NCBI GenBank assembly: GCA_017459345.1
Contig: JAFUDC010000091.1
Span: 62,001-126,000 of the forward strand
DNA from: Eubacterium sp.
Lineage (GTDB): Bacteria; Bacillota; Clostridia; Lachnospirales; Lachnospiraceae
DNA length: 64,000 bases
Reading direction: 5' to 3'
Of the stretch, positions 1-7,814 are shown piece after piece (position 1 is the first letter of the stretch; each line of letters starts with the position of its first letter). Both the position numbers and the translations under genes were made by a program. Below the pieces are notes generated by a model. The model was not told the origin of the DNA. It searched no databases and worked only from the letters and a program-made list of their open reading frames with translations.

Positions 1-1233
1 CCATTTAGAACCACTGATTATGATGGAGTCTATCATGCCTTTTTCTTTATCATAACTGAATTTTGCATAGTATTCTTCATCAGAATCATCATATAAAGAA
101 TCAAAGGTGTAAGAAAGGGAACTGGAGGTATTGGCCTTGGAAAACTGTAAAGAAGACCCTGAAATTGCTGATTTCAGTTGGGACTTTGTCATATTAAAGT
201 TGATTCCCTTTGGTACCTGCATATTTGGAATCGGATCATAATCTCCATGAACAGTTGCTTCAATTGAAGTTACTGCACAGTTCTCTAGCTTAGCCCAACA
301 GTCTGCATAATTATAGAAGGTTACATGAATAATCACGCCATTCTTTTCCATAGGACGATTAATTGCCGATCTTCTTCTGGGAAGATCCTCGCTGTTTTCT
401 ATGTTCCAGCCATTCTTTATAAACTCCGTAGCCGGGCAGGGAAGCTGATATACAGTACCATCCAGGGTAAATGTGGATGAATCGAAATCTTCTCCCACGG
501 AAGCCGGAGCCTTATACTCACTTAAGTAAGCCGGTATTTCATTGGAGGATATAGTGATCTTATTACCTTCTTTTGTCACATCGTCAGAAACTTTCCACCA
601 TACAAAGACAATCTGACTGCTGTCTGTGCGTCCGCCATACACTATTGATGTGAAGTCGTCACCATCATCGGTATTGGTTGGGTTTCCCATGGCGTTGGTC
701 ACAGTGGTTTGGTCATCCCCCGGCTTGATTCCATTTACCAGTTCAAAGTTATAGGTTTGCAGGAGCTTTTCAGTAAACTCGATTTCAGATACCATGCAAT
801 CCTTCAGCTTCTGGGCGTTGCTGTCAGCGTTGAAAAGATCGATATACAGGTCCTCGTCCTTCCCATCCTTACAGATATAAATATGGGTATAGGTATATGG
901 ACTAAGTGTCTGATTCATATCTGTATCCGTGATCCAGCCATCGGCTTCCAACTCACTGTAAGCGAAAGGAAGCGTATATGACTTTCCCTCCAGAGTAAAT
1001 GACAAGTCTACCTGAGCATCGTCGGTTTCCGTTGAGTTGTTAAAGCTTTCTGTTTCAGAGGTCTCCCCCGATGTTGTGGTCACTTCTTCCGATATCGTAC
1101 TTTCTTCAGAAATTCCAACATCTGCTAATGTACTCTCAGTTTCGGTGGTGGAACCCCCTCCGCAGCCGAACAAAAGCAGGCTGGCTGACAAGGTCAGCAC
1201 ACCGATAAGAGATGTGATTTTTAGAAGTTTCAT
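1..1233 (-). CDS. Lipoprotein with duplicated domains, 3' end cut by the window
   Basis: The frame is open from an ATG at 1233 to base 1, so 411 residues are visible and the C-terminus is missing. AAGGAG lies just upstream of the ATG. The N-terminus is a lipoprotein signal: MKLLKIT, a hydrophobic run, then the lipobox LLFGC followed by GGG, so the mature protein should be lipid-anchored outside the membrane. A Ser/Thr/Glu-rich linker follows (residues about 24-60). Two copies of a module are visible, one beginning FTLEGKSYTLPFAYSEL and one FTLDGTVYQLPCPATEF. Each is followed by a segment of the type KPGDDQTTVTNAMGNPT, which recalls the small BamE/SmpA-like fold found in many Gram-positive lipoproteins. 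Function is unknown. A TATAAT-like box on the minus strand lies at 1274-1279. The reading as a lipoprotein is firm; the domain names are inference. Confidence 0.85.
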   Translation of the reverse strand, partial: MKLLKITSLIGVLTLSASLLLFGCGGGSTTETESTLADVGISEESTISEEVTTTSGETSETESFNNSTETDDAQVDLSFTLEGKSYTLPFAYSELEADGWITDTDMNQTLSPYTYTHIYICKDGKDEDLYIDLFNADSNAQKLKDCMVSEIEFTEKLLQTYNFELVNGIKPGDDQTTVTNAMGNPTNTDDGDDFTSIVYGGRTDSSQIVFVWWKVSDDVTKEGNKITISSNEIPAYLSEYKAPASVGEDFDSSTFTLDGTVYQLPCPATEFIKNGWNIENSEDLPRRRSAINRPMEKNGVIIHVTFYNYADCWAKLENCAVTSIEATVHGDYDPIPNMQVPKGINFNMTKSQLKSAISGSSLQFSKANTSSSLSYTFDSLYDDSDEEYYAKFSYDKEKGMIDSIIISGSKW

Positions 1234-1525
1234 ATTAGTCTCCTTTCATGAATTATCAAGCAGTTTGTTATCAATTATAACACGGTCATGAAAAATAGAG
1301 AAGAAATATTATCCTGATCTCGTCTTGTATGCAGGATCTTCTGAACATATCCCGGTAAATAAATTATCGGAGTTATGGTGATTCTTCTTGAAATATATGA
1401 TAAAATGCACATAGCAGGCAGTTGATACTTAAGCCGGGAAGTTTGTGACAGCTTATCTGCCACAGAGTTTTGCGGCTTTATTTATGCAATTGCAGTTCAT
1501 GACCATGGTAAGGAGGTAGGAGCAC

Positions 1526-1624
1526 ATGACAAAGATAGGAAAGAAGATGGCTATCCTATTGCTGTAGATGTCGATGCCTGTAACATTTATGATATTCGGG
1601 ACGCATACTGTGTATGCTGCTTAA
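1526..1624 (+). pseudogene. Signal-peptide remnant with in-frame TAG
   Basis: AAGGAGG at about 1510-1516 precedes an ATG at 1526. The frame reads MTKIGKKMAILLL, then TAG at 1565-1567, then MSMPVTFMIFGTHTVYAA and TAA at 1622-1624. Read through the TAG, it has a basic N-terminus, a hydrophobic core and a VYAA-type signal peptidase site, so it looks like the signal peptide of a lost secreted protein. The frame stops again directly after the presumed cleavage site and 17 bases before the next gene. The alternative is a short leader peptide for the downstream oxidoreductase. The rest of 1234-1635 holds the lipoprotein promoter on the minus strand and nothing else that I can name. Confidence 0.4.
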
Positions 1625-1641
1625 CCAATTTAGAGGTGCTT

Positions 1642-2625
1642 ATGAAAAAAGAATTGAACTGGGCCGTGATTGGCTGCGGTGTCATCGCCGGCCAGATGGC
1701 AGAGGGATTAAATGAAATGGGGAAGAGCCTTTTTGCAGTCGCAAACAGGACCCATGAAAAGGCTGTACATTTTGCAGATAAATACGGTATCAAAAAGGTA
1801 TATGACAGTATCGATGATATATTTGATGATCCGGCAGTGGATATCATCTATATTACAACCCCCCATAATACACATTACCGTTTCATGAAAAAAGCATTGG
1901 AATCAGGGAAGCATATCCTTGTTGAGAAGGCGATCACCCTGAACAGCAGAGAACTGCAGGAGATGATATCCCTTTCCGATGAAAAGGGTCTTCTGATAGG
2001 GGAAGCGATGACAATCTGGCATATGCCTCTGTACAAAAGGCTTTGGGATCTGGTCGCTTCCGGCAGACTGGGAAGGGTACAGATGATTACCATGAATTTT
2101 GGCAGCTTTAAGGAATATGATATGAGCAACCGCTTTTTCAATATGGATCTGGCAGGCGGGGCCTTGCTGGACATCGGAGTGTATGCTTTGTCTGTTGTTG
2201 TGAGTTTCATGGATGAGCTGCCGGATGAGGTGGTCAGCCAATGGAAGCCTTCTCCTACCGGCTCGGATGAGATGGCGACGATCCTTCTTAAGAACAGGTC
2301 CGGTCAGATGGCTGCTGTGGCTCTTTCCATGCATTCCAAACAGCCCAAGCGGGCTATGATCAGCTGTGAAAAAGCCTATATAGAAATCATGGAATATCCC
2401 CGGGCAGCAAAAGCAGTCATCACAGATTCCCTGACCGGAGATCGGACTGTGATAGAAGAGGGGAGTACGAAAAAAGCCCTAATATATGAGATGCAGGATA
2501 TGGAGGAAGCCATCCTTACAGGCAATACTTCTGTTCTGCGTCTGAAAGAGACGGCAGAGGTGATGTCGATCATGACAAGGCTGCGAAAAGACTGGGGGAT
2601 GAAGTATCCGGGAGAAGAATGGTGA
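1642..2625 (+). CDS. Gfo/Idh/MocA family NAD(P)-dependent oxidoreductase
   Basis: A 327-residue cytosolic protein. The N-terminal Rossmann fold is clear (AVIGCGVIAGQMAEGL, residues about 9-24), followed by the family's EKAIT segment in place of the usual EKP near residue 95. The C-terminal half has the mixed alpha/beta substrate domain with GGALLDIGVYALS, typical of trans-dihydrodiol dehydrogenase-like members acting on sugars or polyols. ATG 1642 is preferred because AGAGG lies five bases upstream; an in-frame GTG at 1636 lies inside that site and has no site of its own. Length is normal for the family. The substrate cannot be read from sequence, and the gene has no pathway partner beside it. 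It is followed by a new promoter, so it is probably monocistronic. Confidence 0.9.
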   Translation: MKKELNWAVIGCGVIAGQMAEGLNEMGKSLFAVANRTHEKAVHFADKYGIKKVYDSIDDIFDDPAVDIIYITTPHNTHYRFMKKALESGKHILVEKAITLNSRELQEMISLSDEKGLLIGEAMTIWHMPLYKRLWDLVASGRLGRVQMITMNFGSFKEYDMSNRFFNMDLAGGALLDIGVYALSVVVSFMDELPDEVVSQWKPSPTGSDEMATILLKNRSGQMAAVALSMHSKQPKRAMISCEKAYIEIMEYPRAAKAVITDSLTGDRTVIEEGSTKKALIYEMQDMEEAILTGNTSVLRLKETAEVMSIMTRLRKDWGMKYPGEEW

Positions 2626-2705
2626 GTCAGCAGGCCTTATCTCTTCAGTTTAAGTTTATGGGAAGCAGCCTGATCAGGGGATTTTTAATTTTCACACATA
2701 GAAAT

Positions 2706-2734
2706 TTGACAACCATTTTTATGAGATATATAAT
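2706..2734 (+). promoter_or_regulatory. Consensus sigma-A promoter for the MBOAT operon
   Basis: TTGACA (2706-2711) and TATAAT (2729-2734) are separated by 17 bp, a perfect consensus. It lies about 50 bp upstream of the transglutaminase-like gene and probably drives the four genes from 2785 to 6758. Confidence 0.85.
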
Positions 2735-2784
2735 CCGTATAGGATAAGTTATATACATAGGTTTATTATTTAGGAGGTGTATCT

Positions 2785-3546
2785 GTGAGGAGCGCTTGGA
2801 CAAGATATTTTATTTACACACTAATGATGCTTTTGCTTCTCAATCTGAATGTTTTTGCTGAAACTCTTCCGGTTCATGCTGCAGAGATTACCCAGGATGA
2901 GCCATCTTCCCCGACGGTTAACAACGGATGGGTTCAGGAGAATAATAACTGGTATTTCTATAAGGCTGGAAAGCTTTTGAAGAATCAGATTTGCGGTAAT
3001 TCATCAGGCGGATATTACTATGTCGATGAAGAAGGAATCAGAGTCGATGATCCTAACATGAACCAGGCGGTTCAGTCTATCAGAAAATATACAAAACCCG
3101 GTTACAGCAAGGCAAAGAAGCTGGATGTATGCTGGAGAAAGATTGTTAAAACCTGCCGGTTTAAGAATATCGGGGATGTGACCAAGGTTAAAGCCTCGGA
3201 TATGCCCGGATACACGAAGCGATTCTTTAAAAAGAAGAGTGGTAACTGCTACTGCCACGCGGCAACCTTGGGGTATATGGCCAAGGCGCTGGGATATAAG
3301 AAGATCAGAGTTGTGCGTGGAAGGCTGACCAGAAAATATGCCAATGAGTATCTTTATAGTGATCATGGATGGCTTCAGATCAAAAAAGGGGATAAGTGGT
3401 ACATTTATGACCTGACGATGATCCGGCGCTGGCCAAAGAGGCCCTTTGTCAATGTGACCAAAAAGAAATACTATAAAGTGTTCAGTCTTACGCCCAAGAA
3501 GAATTTCTATTTAAAAACTTCAGCAGGAGAGGTAATCTGGAAGTAA
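2785..3546 (+). CDS. Secreted transglutaminase-like protein with N-terminal choline-binding-type repeat
   Basis: GTG start at 2785 with TAGGAGGTG just upstream; 253 residues. Residues 1-33 form a signal peptide ending VHAA. Residues about 45-78 (GWVQENNNWYFYKAGKLL, then GGYYYVDEEG) resemble a cell-wall or choline-binding repeat. The second half has the transglutaminase-like order of a Cys in GNCYCHAATLGYMAKALGY, a His in SDHGWLQI and an Asp in YIYDLTM, so a Cys-His-Asp triad is plausible. Members of this superfamily in Gram-positives act as peptidases or cross-linking enzymes at the cell surface; which applies here is not visible. The C-terminal region is rich in Lys and aromatic residues. 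It is first in an operon with the MBOAT gene, 14 bp downstream. Confidence 0.82.
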   Translation: MRSAWTRYFIYTLMMLLLLNLNVFAETLPVHAAEITQDEPSSPTVNNGWVQENNNWYFYKAGKLLKNQICGNSSGGYYYVDEEGIRVDDPNMNQAVQSIRKYTKPGYSKAKKLDVCWRKIVKTCRFKNIGDVTKVKASDMPGYTKRFFKKKSGNCYCHAATLGYMAKALGYKKIRVVRGRLTRKYANEYLYSDHGWLQIKKGDKWYIYDLTMIRRWPKRPFVNVTKKKYYKVFSLTPKKNFYLKTSAGEVIWK

Positions 3547-3560
3547 CCAGATAGTCAGTT

Positions 3561-4946
3561 ATGGTATTCAGTTCTTTAACATTTTTGTGTGTTTTCATGC
3601 CCCTTGTATATCTGCTGCATTTGATTCTGCCGGATATACGTGCAAAAAACGGGCTCCTTATTGCTGCGAGTCTGATTTTCTATGCATATGGGGAACCTGT
3701 TTATGTGCTGTTGATGATATTCAGTGTCTTCATCAACTACCTTGCAGCTCTTGCCATGTCGGCAGGCCGCCTTAAGAAGTTTTGTCTTTCTTTTATTATT
3801 ATTGTAAATCTCGGCATCCTTTGTGTTTTTAAATACACCGGATTTTTAATCGGTCTGATCAATAATCTGTTGAAGACCGGTATACATGATCCTGAAATTG
3901 CCCTTCCCATAGGAATATCTTTTTTTACATTTCAGGCAATGTCATACGTGATCGATGTGTATAAGGGGAAAGTGGAGGTGCAGAAGAATTTCTTCAAGGT
4001 TTTTCTTTACATTTCCTTCTTTCCGCAGCTGATTGCCGGCCCTATAGTAAAGTATCATGATATTGCCTATGCAATTGATCACAGGGTCTTGAATCTGGAT
4101 GATACCGTAAGAGGCCTGAGAAGGTTCATCTTCGGTCTTTCCAAAAAGATACTGATTGCCAACACCATGGCTCTGGCAGCGGATCATATTTTCTCTGCTG
4201 ACAGGCTGCAGATTGGTATGCCCACAGCCTGGATCGGTGCGATTGCCTACATGCTTCAGATTTATTATGATTTCAGCGGCTACAGTGATATGGCAATCGG
4301 ACTGGGGATTATGTTCGGCTTCCGTTTTAAGGAGAATTTTGACTATCCTTATATTTCCGGGACTATACGGGAGTTCTGGAGAAGATGGCATATCTCCCTG
4401 TCATCCTGGTTTAAAGAGTATGTCTATATTCCTCTTGGCGGGAACAGGAAGGGGAGGGCCCGGACTGTGCTCAATAAGATGATTGTTTTCTTTTTGACCG
4501 GTTTATGGCATGGGGCGAATTGGACTTTTGTCGTATGGGGTCTTTACCACGGTACTTTCCTTCTGCTTGAGGAGTATATTCCGGCCATTAGAAAGATTCC
4601 CAGGGCACTTGGACATCTGTATGTCTGTATTGTCGTCTGTGTCGGTTTTGTTATCTTCCGGGCAGATAGCCTTGCCCAGGGATTGTTCATGATTAAGAAT
4701 ATGTTCCTTTTCCAGCCGGTTACAGCCTCGGTCAGCAGCCTTGCCCTGCAGCAGATGACTCCCTGGTTCATCCTGATGAGTATCATTGCCATAGTGGGGG
4801 CTGGATGCATCCAGTCGGCCATTGAAAAAGACAGGATAAGCAGACATGGATACCTGCTTAATACGGTATCATTAATCCTGCTTTGTCTGTGTATTATCCA
4901 GCTGTCCGGGAACAGCTACAACCCGTTTATTTATTTTAGATTTTAG
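3561..4946 (+). CDS. MBOAT family O-acyltransferase (AlgI/DltB-like)
   Basis: A 461-residue polytopic membrane protein with roughly ten hydrophobic segments. The AlgI/DltB signatures are present: YYDFSGYSDMAIGLG near residue 234, EFWRRWHISLSSWFKEYVY, then LTGLWHGANWTFVVWGLYHG, in which the MBOAT catalytic His (LWHGANW) is visible. Such proteins move acyl groups, usually acetyl, across the membrane to an extracytoplasmic acceptor and work with an SGNH/DHHW partner that sits beside them, as here. The acceptor could be a surface polysaccharide or a wall polymer. No dlt genes flank it, so an exopolysaccharide or wall-glycan acetyltransferase is more likely than D-alanylation. The gene lies 14 bp after the transglutaminase-like gene and 10 bp before the DHHW gene. 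Confidence 0.93.
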   Translation: MVFSSLTFLCVFMPLVYLLHLILPDIRAKNGLLIAASLIFYAYGEPVYVLLMIFSVFINYLAALAMSAGRLKKFCLSFIIIVNLGILCVFKYTGFLIGLINNLLKTGIHDPEIALPIGISFFTFQAMSYVIDVYKGKVEVQKNFFKVFLYISFFPQLIAGPIVKYHDIAYAIDHRVLNLDDTVRGLRRFIFGLSKKILIANTMALAADHIFSADRLQIGMPTAWIGAIAYMLQIYYDFSGYSDMAIGLGIMFGFRFKENFDYPYISGTIREFWRRWHISLSSWFKEYVYIPLGGNRKGRARTVLNKMIVFFLTGLWHGANWTFVVWGLYHGTFLLLEEYIPAIRKIPRALGHLYVCIVVCVGFVIFRADSLAQGLFMIKNMFLFQPVTASVSSLALQQMTPWFILMSIIAIVGAGCIQSAIEKDRISRHGYLLNTVSLILLCLCIIQLSGNSYNPFIYFRF

Positions 4947-4956
4947 GTGTATAGAT

Positions 4957-6465
4957 TTGAAACGCATATGGAGTATCATTTATATCATTATATGTATCAG
5001 CCTCTGTCTGCTGCCTTTTCTGGGGATGAGTGTGGCCCCGACCATGACAACCACAGAGAATACCGAGATGGTACAGTTCCCGGCCTTCAAAAAGAATGGC
5101 CGGATTAATGAGAATTATCTTCCCCAACTGGGTGCTTACTTTGAGAACCATTTTGCCTTCCGCAACTGGCTTGTGTCCATTAATTCAAAGCTGATGGGGA
5201 AGCTTGGGGTCTCTTCCTCGGATAAGGTGGTCGTCGGGAAGAAGGGATGGCTCTACTACGCCTCCACCCTGGATGATTATCTGGGCAGTGATCCCATGTC
5301 TGAGAGAGAACTCTATAATCTCTCCAGAAATCTGTCGATTGTCCAGAATTATGTGGAGGAAAAGGGTAAAAGGTTCGAATTCACCATCGCTCCCAATAAG
5401 AACTCCCTTTATGACCAGAACATGCCTTATTACTATGGAAAAAAGGTCAGCGATAAGAAAAATGCAGACCGTTTACAGGCCCTTCTAAAGGAAAAGGGAG
5501 TGAATTATACGGACCTGTTTAAGGTTTTCCGGTCTCAGGATGAGATATTATATTGCCAGAGGGATTCTCATTGGAATAATAAGGGTGCGGTACTGGCTTA
5601 CAATACTATCCTGGATGGCATCAGCAAAGAGCATGAAGACCTGGCAGAAGCCGGGATTACTGAATCATATGATTATGTCGGAGATCTGAACAGGATGCTA
5701 TATCCGAAACTGGCAGTACCGGAAAAGAATTATGAATATGATACCGACAGCAGCTGGGAATATGAAGAAGGAGAATCTGCTGAGGAACTATGGAGCGTGA
5801 CGGTGAACAGTGATAGCTCTGGAACTCTTCTGATGTACCGGGATTCTTTTGGCATCACCTTGCTGCCATTGATGGCTGATACATATGAGAACGGGGTATT
5901 CGTCAACGAATTTCCCTATGATCTTGAGTATGAGATGGAGGCTTATGAGCCTGACGATGTCATTGTCGAAAAGGTGGAGAGAAACCTTGACGAATATCTG
6001 AATTATCCTCCGATCATCACGGCCCCCAGATCATCCTCGAACCCTGCAGATGTCCCGGTTCCGATGCCCATGGCCAGTCTGGATGTTCAGGAGGATGAAG
6101 ATAACCCGGATTATTATAAGCTGTCCGGAAAGATTGATCCTTCTATGCTTGCTGATGATTCCGATATCCTGATTACCATTCAGGACGGCAATAAGAAGTA
6201 TACCTGCGAAGCATATGGGATTCATGAAGACCAATATGCAATGTATATAAAATATGACCTCATTGAGAACGAAGAGATAACAGTGACCATCTCAGTGACA
6301 GATGGCGATGAGATAAAGCCGGTATATCAAGATAAGGTTGAATTGGTTCAGATAGAAACAGAGGAGGATTTCGAAGAAGAAATCTACGAAGAAGATGTCG
6401 GGGAAGAAGACATTGAGGAAGAAGAAATCTACGAAGAGGATATCGTAGAAGAAGATATTAAATGA
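4957..6465 (+). CDS. DHHW/AlgJ-like acyltransferase partner with acidic C-terminal tail
   Basis: TTG start at 4957 with AGGTG upstream; 502 residues. Residues 1-24 are a hydrophobic signal anchor, with the rest outside the membrane. The family pattern is GKKGWLYYASTLDDYL (about 89-104), an SGNH-like DSHWNNKGA with Asp and His, and LMYRDSFG with the likely nucleophilic Ser. These match AlgJ/AlgX and DHHW proteins, which transfer acetyl groups supplied by the adjoining MBOAT protein. After the catalytic domain comes a beta-rich region (about 370-460). The last 35 residues are almost entirely Glu, Asp, Ile and Tyr in an imperfect repeat of EEDIxEE. The repeats may have arisen by slippage. The tail contrasts with the Lys-rich protein encoded next. 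Confidence 0.87.
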   Translation: MKRIWSIIYIIICISLCLLPFLGMSVAPTMTTTENTEMVQFPAFKKNGRINENYLPQLGAYFENHFAFRNWLVSINSKLMGKLGVSSSDKVVVGKKGWLYYASTLDDYLGSDPMSERELYNLSRNLSIVQNYVEEKGKRFEFTIAPNKNSLYDQNMPYYYGKKVSDKKNADRLQALLKEKGVNYTDLFKVFRSQDEILYCQRDSHWNNKGAVLAYNTILDGISKEHEDLAEAGITESYDYVGDLNRMLYPKLAVPEKNYEYDTDSSWEYEEGESAEELWSVTVNSDSSGTLLMYRDSFGITLLPLMADTYENGVFVNEFPYDLEYEMEAYEPDDVIVEKVERNLDEYLNYPPIITAPRSSSNPADVPVPMPMASLDVQEDEDNPDYYKLSGKIDPSMLADDSDILITIQDGNKKYTCEAYGIHEDQYAMYIKYDLIENEEITVTISVTDGDEIKPVYQDKVELVQIETEEDFEEEIYEEDVGEEDIEEEEIYEEDIVEEDIK

Positions 6466-6512
6466 TCACTATTAAACAGTGTATATATTAAGGTATGAAG
6501 GAGGAATATCCC

Positions 6513-6758
6513 ATGAAAAAATTATTGTTTTATCTCATGCTGGCTATTATGCTGGCAGGACCGGTGACCAGTGCTTTGCCTGCAGCCAGTCAGACCTCAA
6601 TTACTGTTGAGGCAAAAACAAAGAAGAAAAAGAAGAAGGTTAAGGTTAAGTACAAAAAGTATTACTACGTGACCAAAAAGACGCTGGACTGTGATGGGAA
6701 AGTCAAAAAGAAGAAAGTGAAAAAATGGAAATGGGCGTATAAGTATGTCTACAAATAA
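6513..6758 (+). CDS. Small secreted Lys-rich protein
   Basis: ATG 6513 follows AAGGAGGA at 6498-6505. An in-frame ATG at 6495 lies upstream of that site and is unlikely to be used. The product has 81 residues: a signal peptide (MKKLLFYLMLAIMLAGP to about VEA), then a mature part in which 23 of 47 residues are Lys, with Tyr, Val and Trp making up most of the rest. There is one Cys (LDCDG). I do not recognise a family. Very basic, exported and aromatic-rich, it could bind an anionic wall polymer or the acidic tail of the preceding protein, or be an amine donor for the transglutaminase-like protein. All three are inference from context. Confidence 0.72.
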   Translation: MKKLLFYLMLAIMLAGPVTSALPAASQTSITVEAKTKKKKKKVKVKYKKYYYVTKKTLDCDGKVKKKKVKKWKWAYKYVYK

Positions 6759-6818
6759 TATTCTGTATATATTGCACAATTTAATGTGACTTTAATTGGT
6801 AAAAACGTAGAATATGAA

Positions 6819-6846
6819 AGGGGTTCTTGACGGGAACCTCTTTTTT
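6819..6846 (+). terminator. Intrinsic terminator of the MBOAT operon
   Basis: AGGGGTTC (6819-6826) pairs with GGAACCTCT (6833-6841) around a six-base loop, followed by a run of T. The loop also carries the -35 box of the next promoter. Confidence 0.75.
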
Positions 6847-6855
6847 GTTTATAAT
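6827..6855 (+). promoter_or_regulatory. Promoter of the sugar-acid operon
   Basis: TTGACG (6827-6832) and TATAAT (6850-6855) are 17 bp apart. The -35 box sits inside the loop of the upstream terminator, so the two units are packed back to back. Transcription should start near 6862. Confidence 0.82.
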
Positions 6856-6873
6856 AAAATCAACAACCTGCAT

Positions 6874-6887
6874 ACCGGTATACCGGT
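6874..6887 (+). promoter_or_regulatory. Perfect 14-bp palindrome, probable GntR operator
   Basis: ACCGGTATACCGGT lies just downstream of the predicted start of transcription and 24 bp before the first gene. FadR/FCD regulators bind short palindromes of this size, and an FCD-type GntR gene ends the same cluster (10081-10734). The placement suggests repression by blocking elongation or open complex formation. Confidence 0.65.
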
Positions 6888-6911
6888 CAAGAAGAAAGGA
6901 GAGATGTTACA

Positions 6912-7799
6912 ATGAAAGTAGGATTTATCGGACTTGGAATCATGGGAAGACCAATGGCAAAGAATCTGCTGAAGGCAGGCGTAGACCTTCTGGTTGCAGA
7001 CCTGAACAAGGAAGCAGTTGCAGATGTTGTAGCTGCAGGGGCTAAGGAAGCAAGCTATGCAGAGATTGGCGACCAGTGTGAGAGAATCATCCTCATGGTA
7101 CCCAGCGGAGCCATCTCCAAGTCCATTCTTTTTGATGAAGGCGGCGTCGCATCTACAGTGAAAGCCGGCACAGTAATCTGTGACATGAGCTCTGTGACAC
7201 CGGTTGAGTCCCAGGAGTGCTATGAAGCCCTGAAGGCTAAGGGCGTTGGCTTCGTAGATGCACCTGTATCCGGCGGAGAGCCGGGAGCTATCGCAGGAAG
7301 CCTTGCCATCATGGCCGGAGGCGACCAGGAAGATTTCGATGCCTTCCAGGAATACTTTGATATCATGGGCAACAGTGCTCTCTTGATCGGCGGTTCAGGA
7401 AGCGGCTCCGTGACCAAGCTGGCTAACCAGGTGATCGTTAATAATACCATCGCTGTTGTTTCCGAGGCATTTGTTCTTGCCACTAAGGCAGGAGCTGATC
7501 CGGTGAAGGTTTACCAGGCTATCCGCGGCGGACTGGCAGGAAGTGCAGTTCTCGATGCCAAGATCCCCATGATCGTTGAGCGTAACTTTAAGCCGGGCGG
7601 ACCCATCCGCATCAACCACAAGGATATCAAGAACGTTGTCAATACTGCTCACTCCATCGACGTTCCGATTCCATACACAGCTCAGTTATATGAGATCCTT
7701 CAGACTCTGAAGATTCATGGTCATATGGGCGATGACCACGGCGGAATTGTTCAGTACTTCGAGAAGCTGGCTGATGTTGAGGTGAAGAAAGTAGACTAA
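6912..7799 (+). CDS. Beta-hydroxyacid dehydrogenase (tartronate semialdehyde reductase / threonate dehydrogenase type)
   Basis: A 295-residue cytosolic enzyme of the 3-hydroxyisobutyrate dehydrogenase family. Visible motifs: the dinucleotide-binding GFIGLGIMGRPMAKNL (residues 4-19), the substrate-binding DAPVSGGEPGA (about 116-126), and the catalytic-Lys segment GSGSVTKLANQVIV (about 164-177). Family members include GarR and the threonate dehydrogenase LtnD. Because the next gene is a DUF1537 kinase, oxidation of a four-carbon sugar acid is the better guess, but the motifs alone do not decide. First gene of a three-gene operon with AGAAAGGAGAG upstream. Fifteen bases separate it from the kinase gene. 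Confidence 0.92.
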   Translation: MKVGFIGLGIMGRPMAKNLLKAGVDLLVADLNKEAVADVVAAGAKEASYAEIGDQCERIILMVPSGAISKSILFDEGGVASTVKAGTVICDMSSVTPVESQECYEALKAKGVGFVDAPVSGGEPGAIAGSLAIMAGGDQEDFDAFQEYFDIMGNSALLIGGSGSGSVTKLANQVIVNNTIAVVSEAFVLATKAGADPVKVYQAIRGGLAGSAVLDAKIPMIVERNFKPGGPIRINHKDIKNVVNTAHSIDVPIPYTAQLYEILQTLKIHGHMGDDHGGIVQYFEKLADVEVKKVD

Positions 7800-7814
7800 G
7801 AGGAGGATCCCGCT

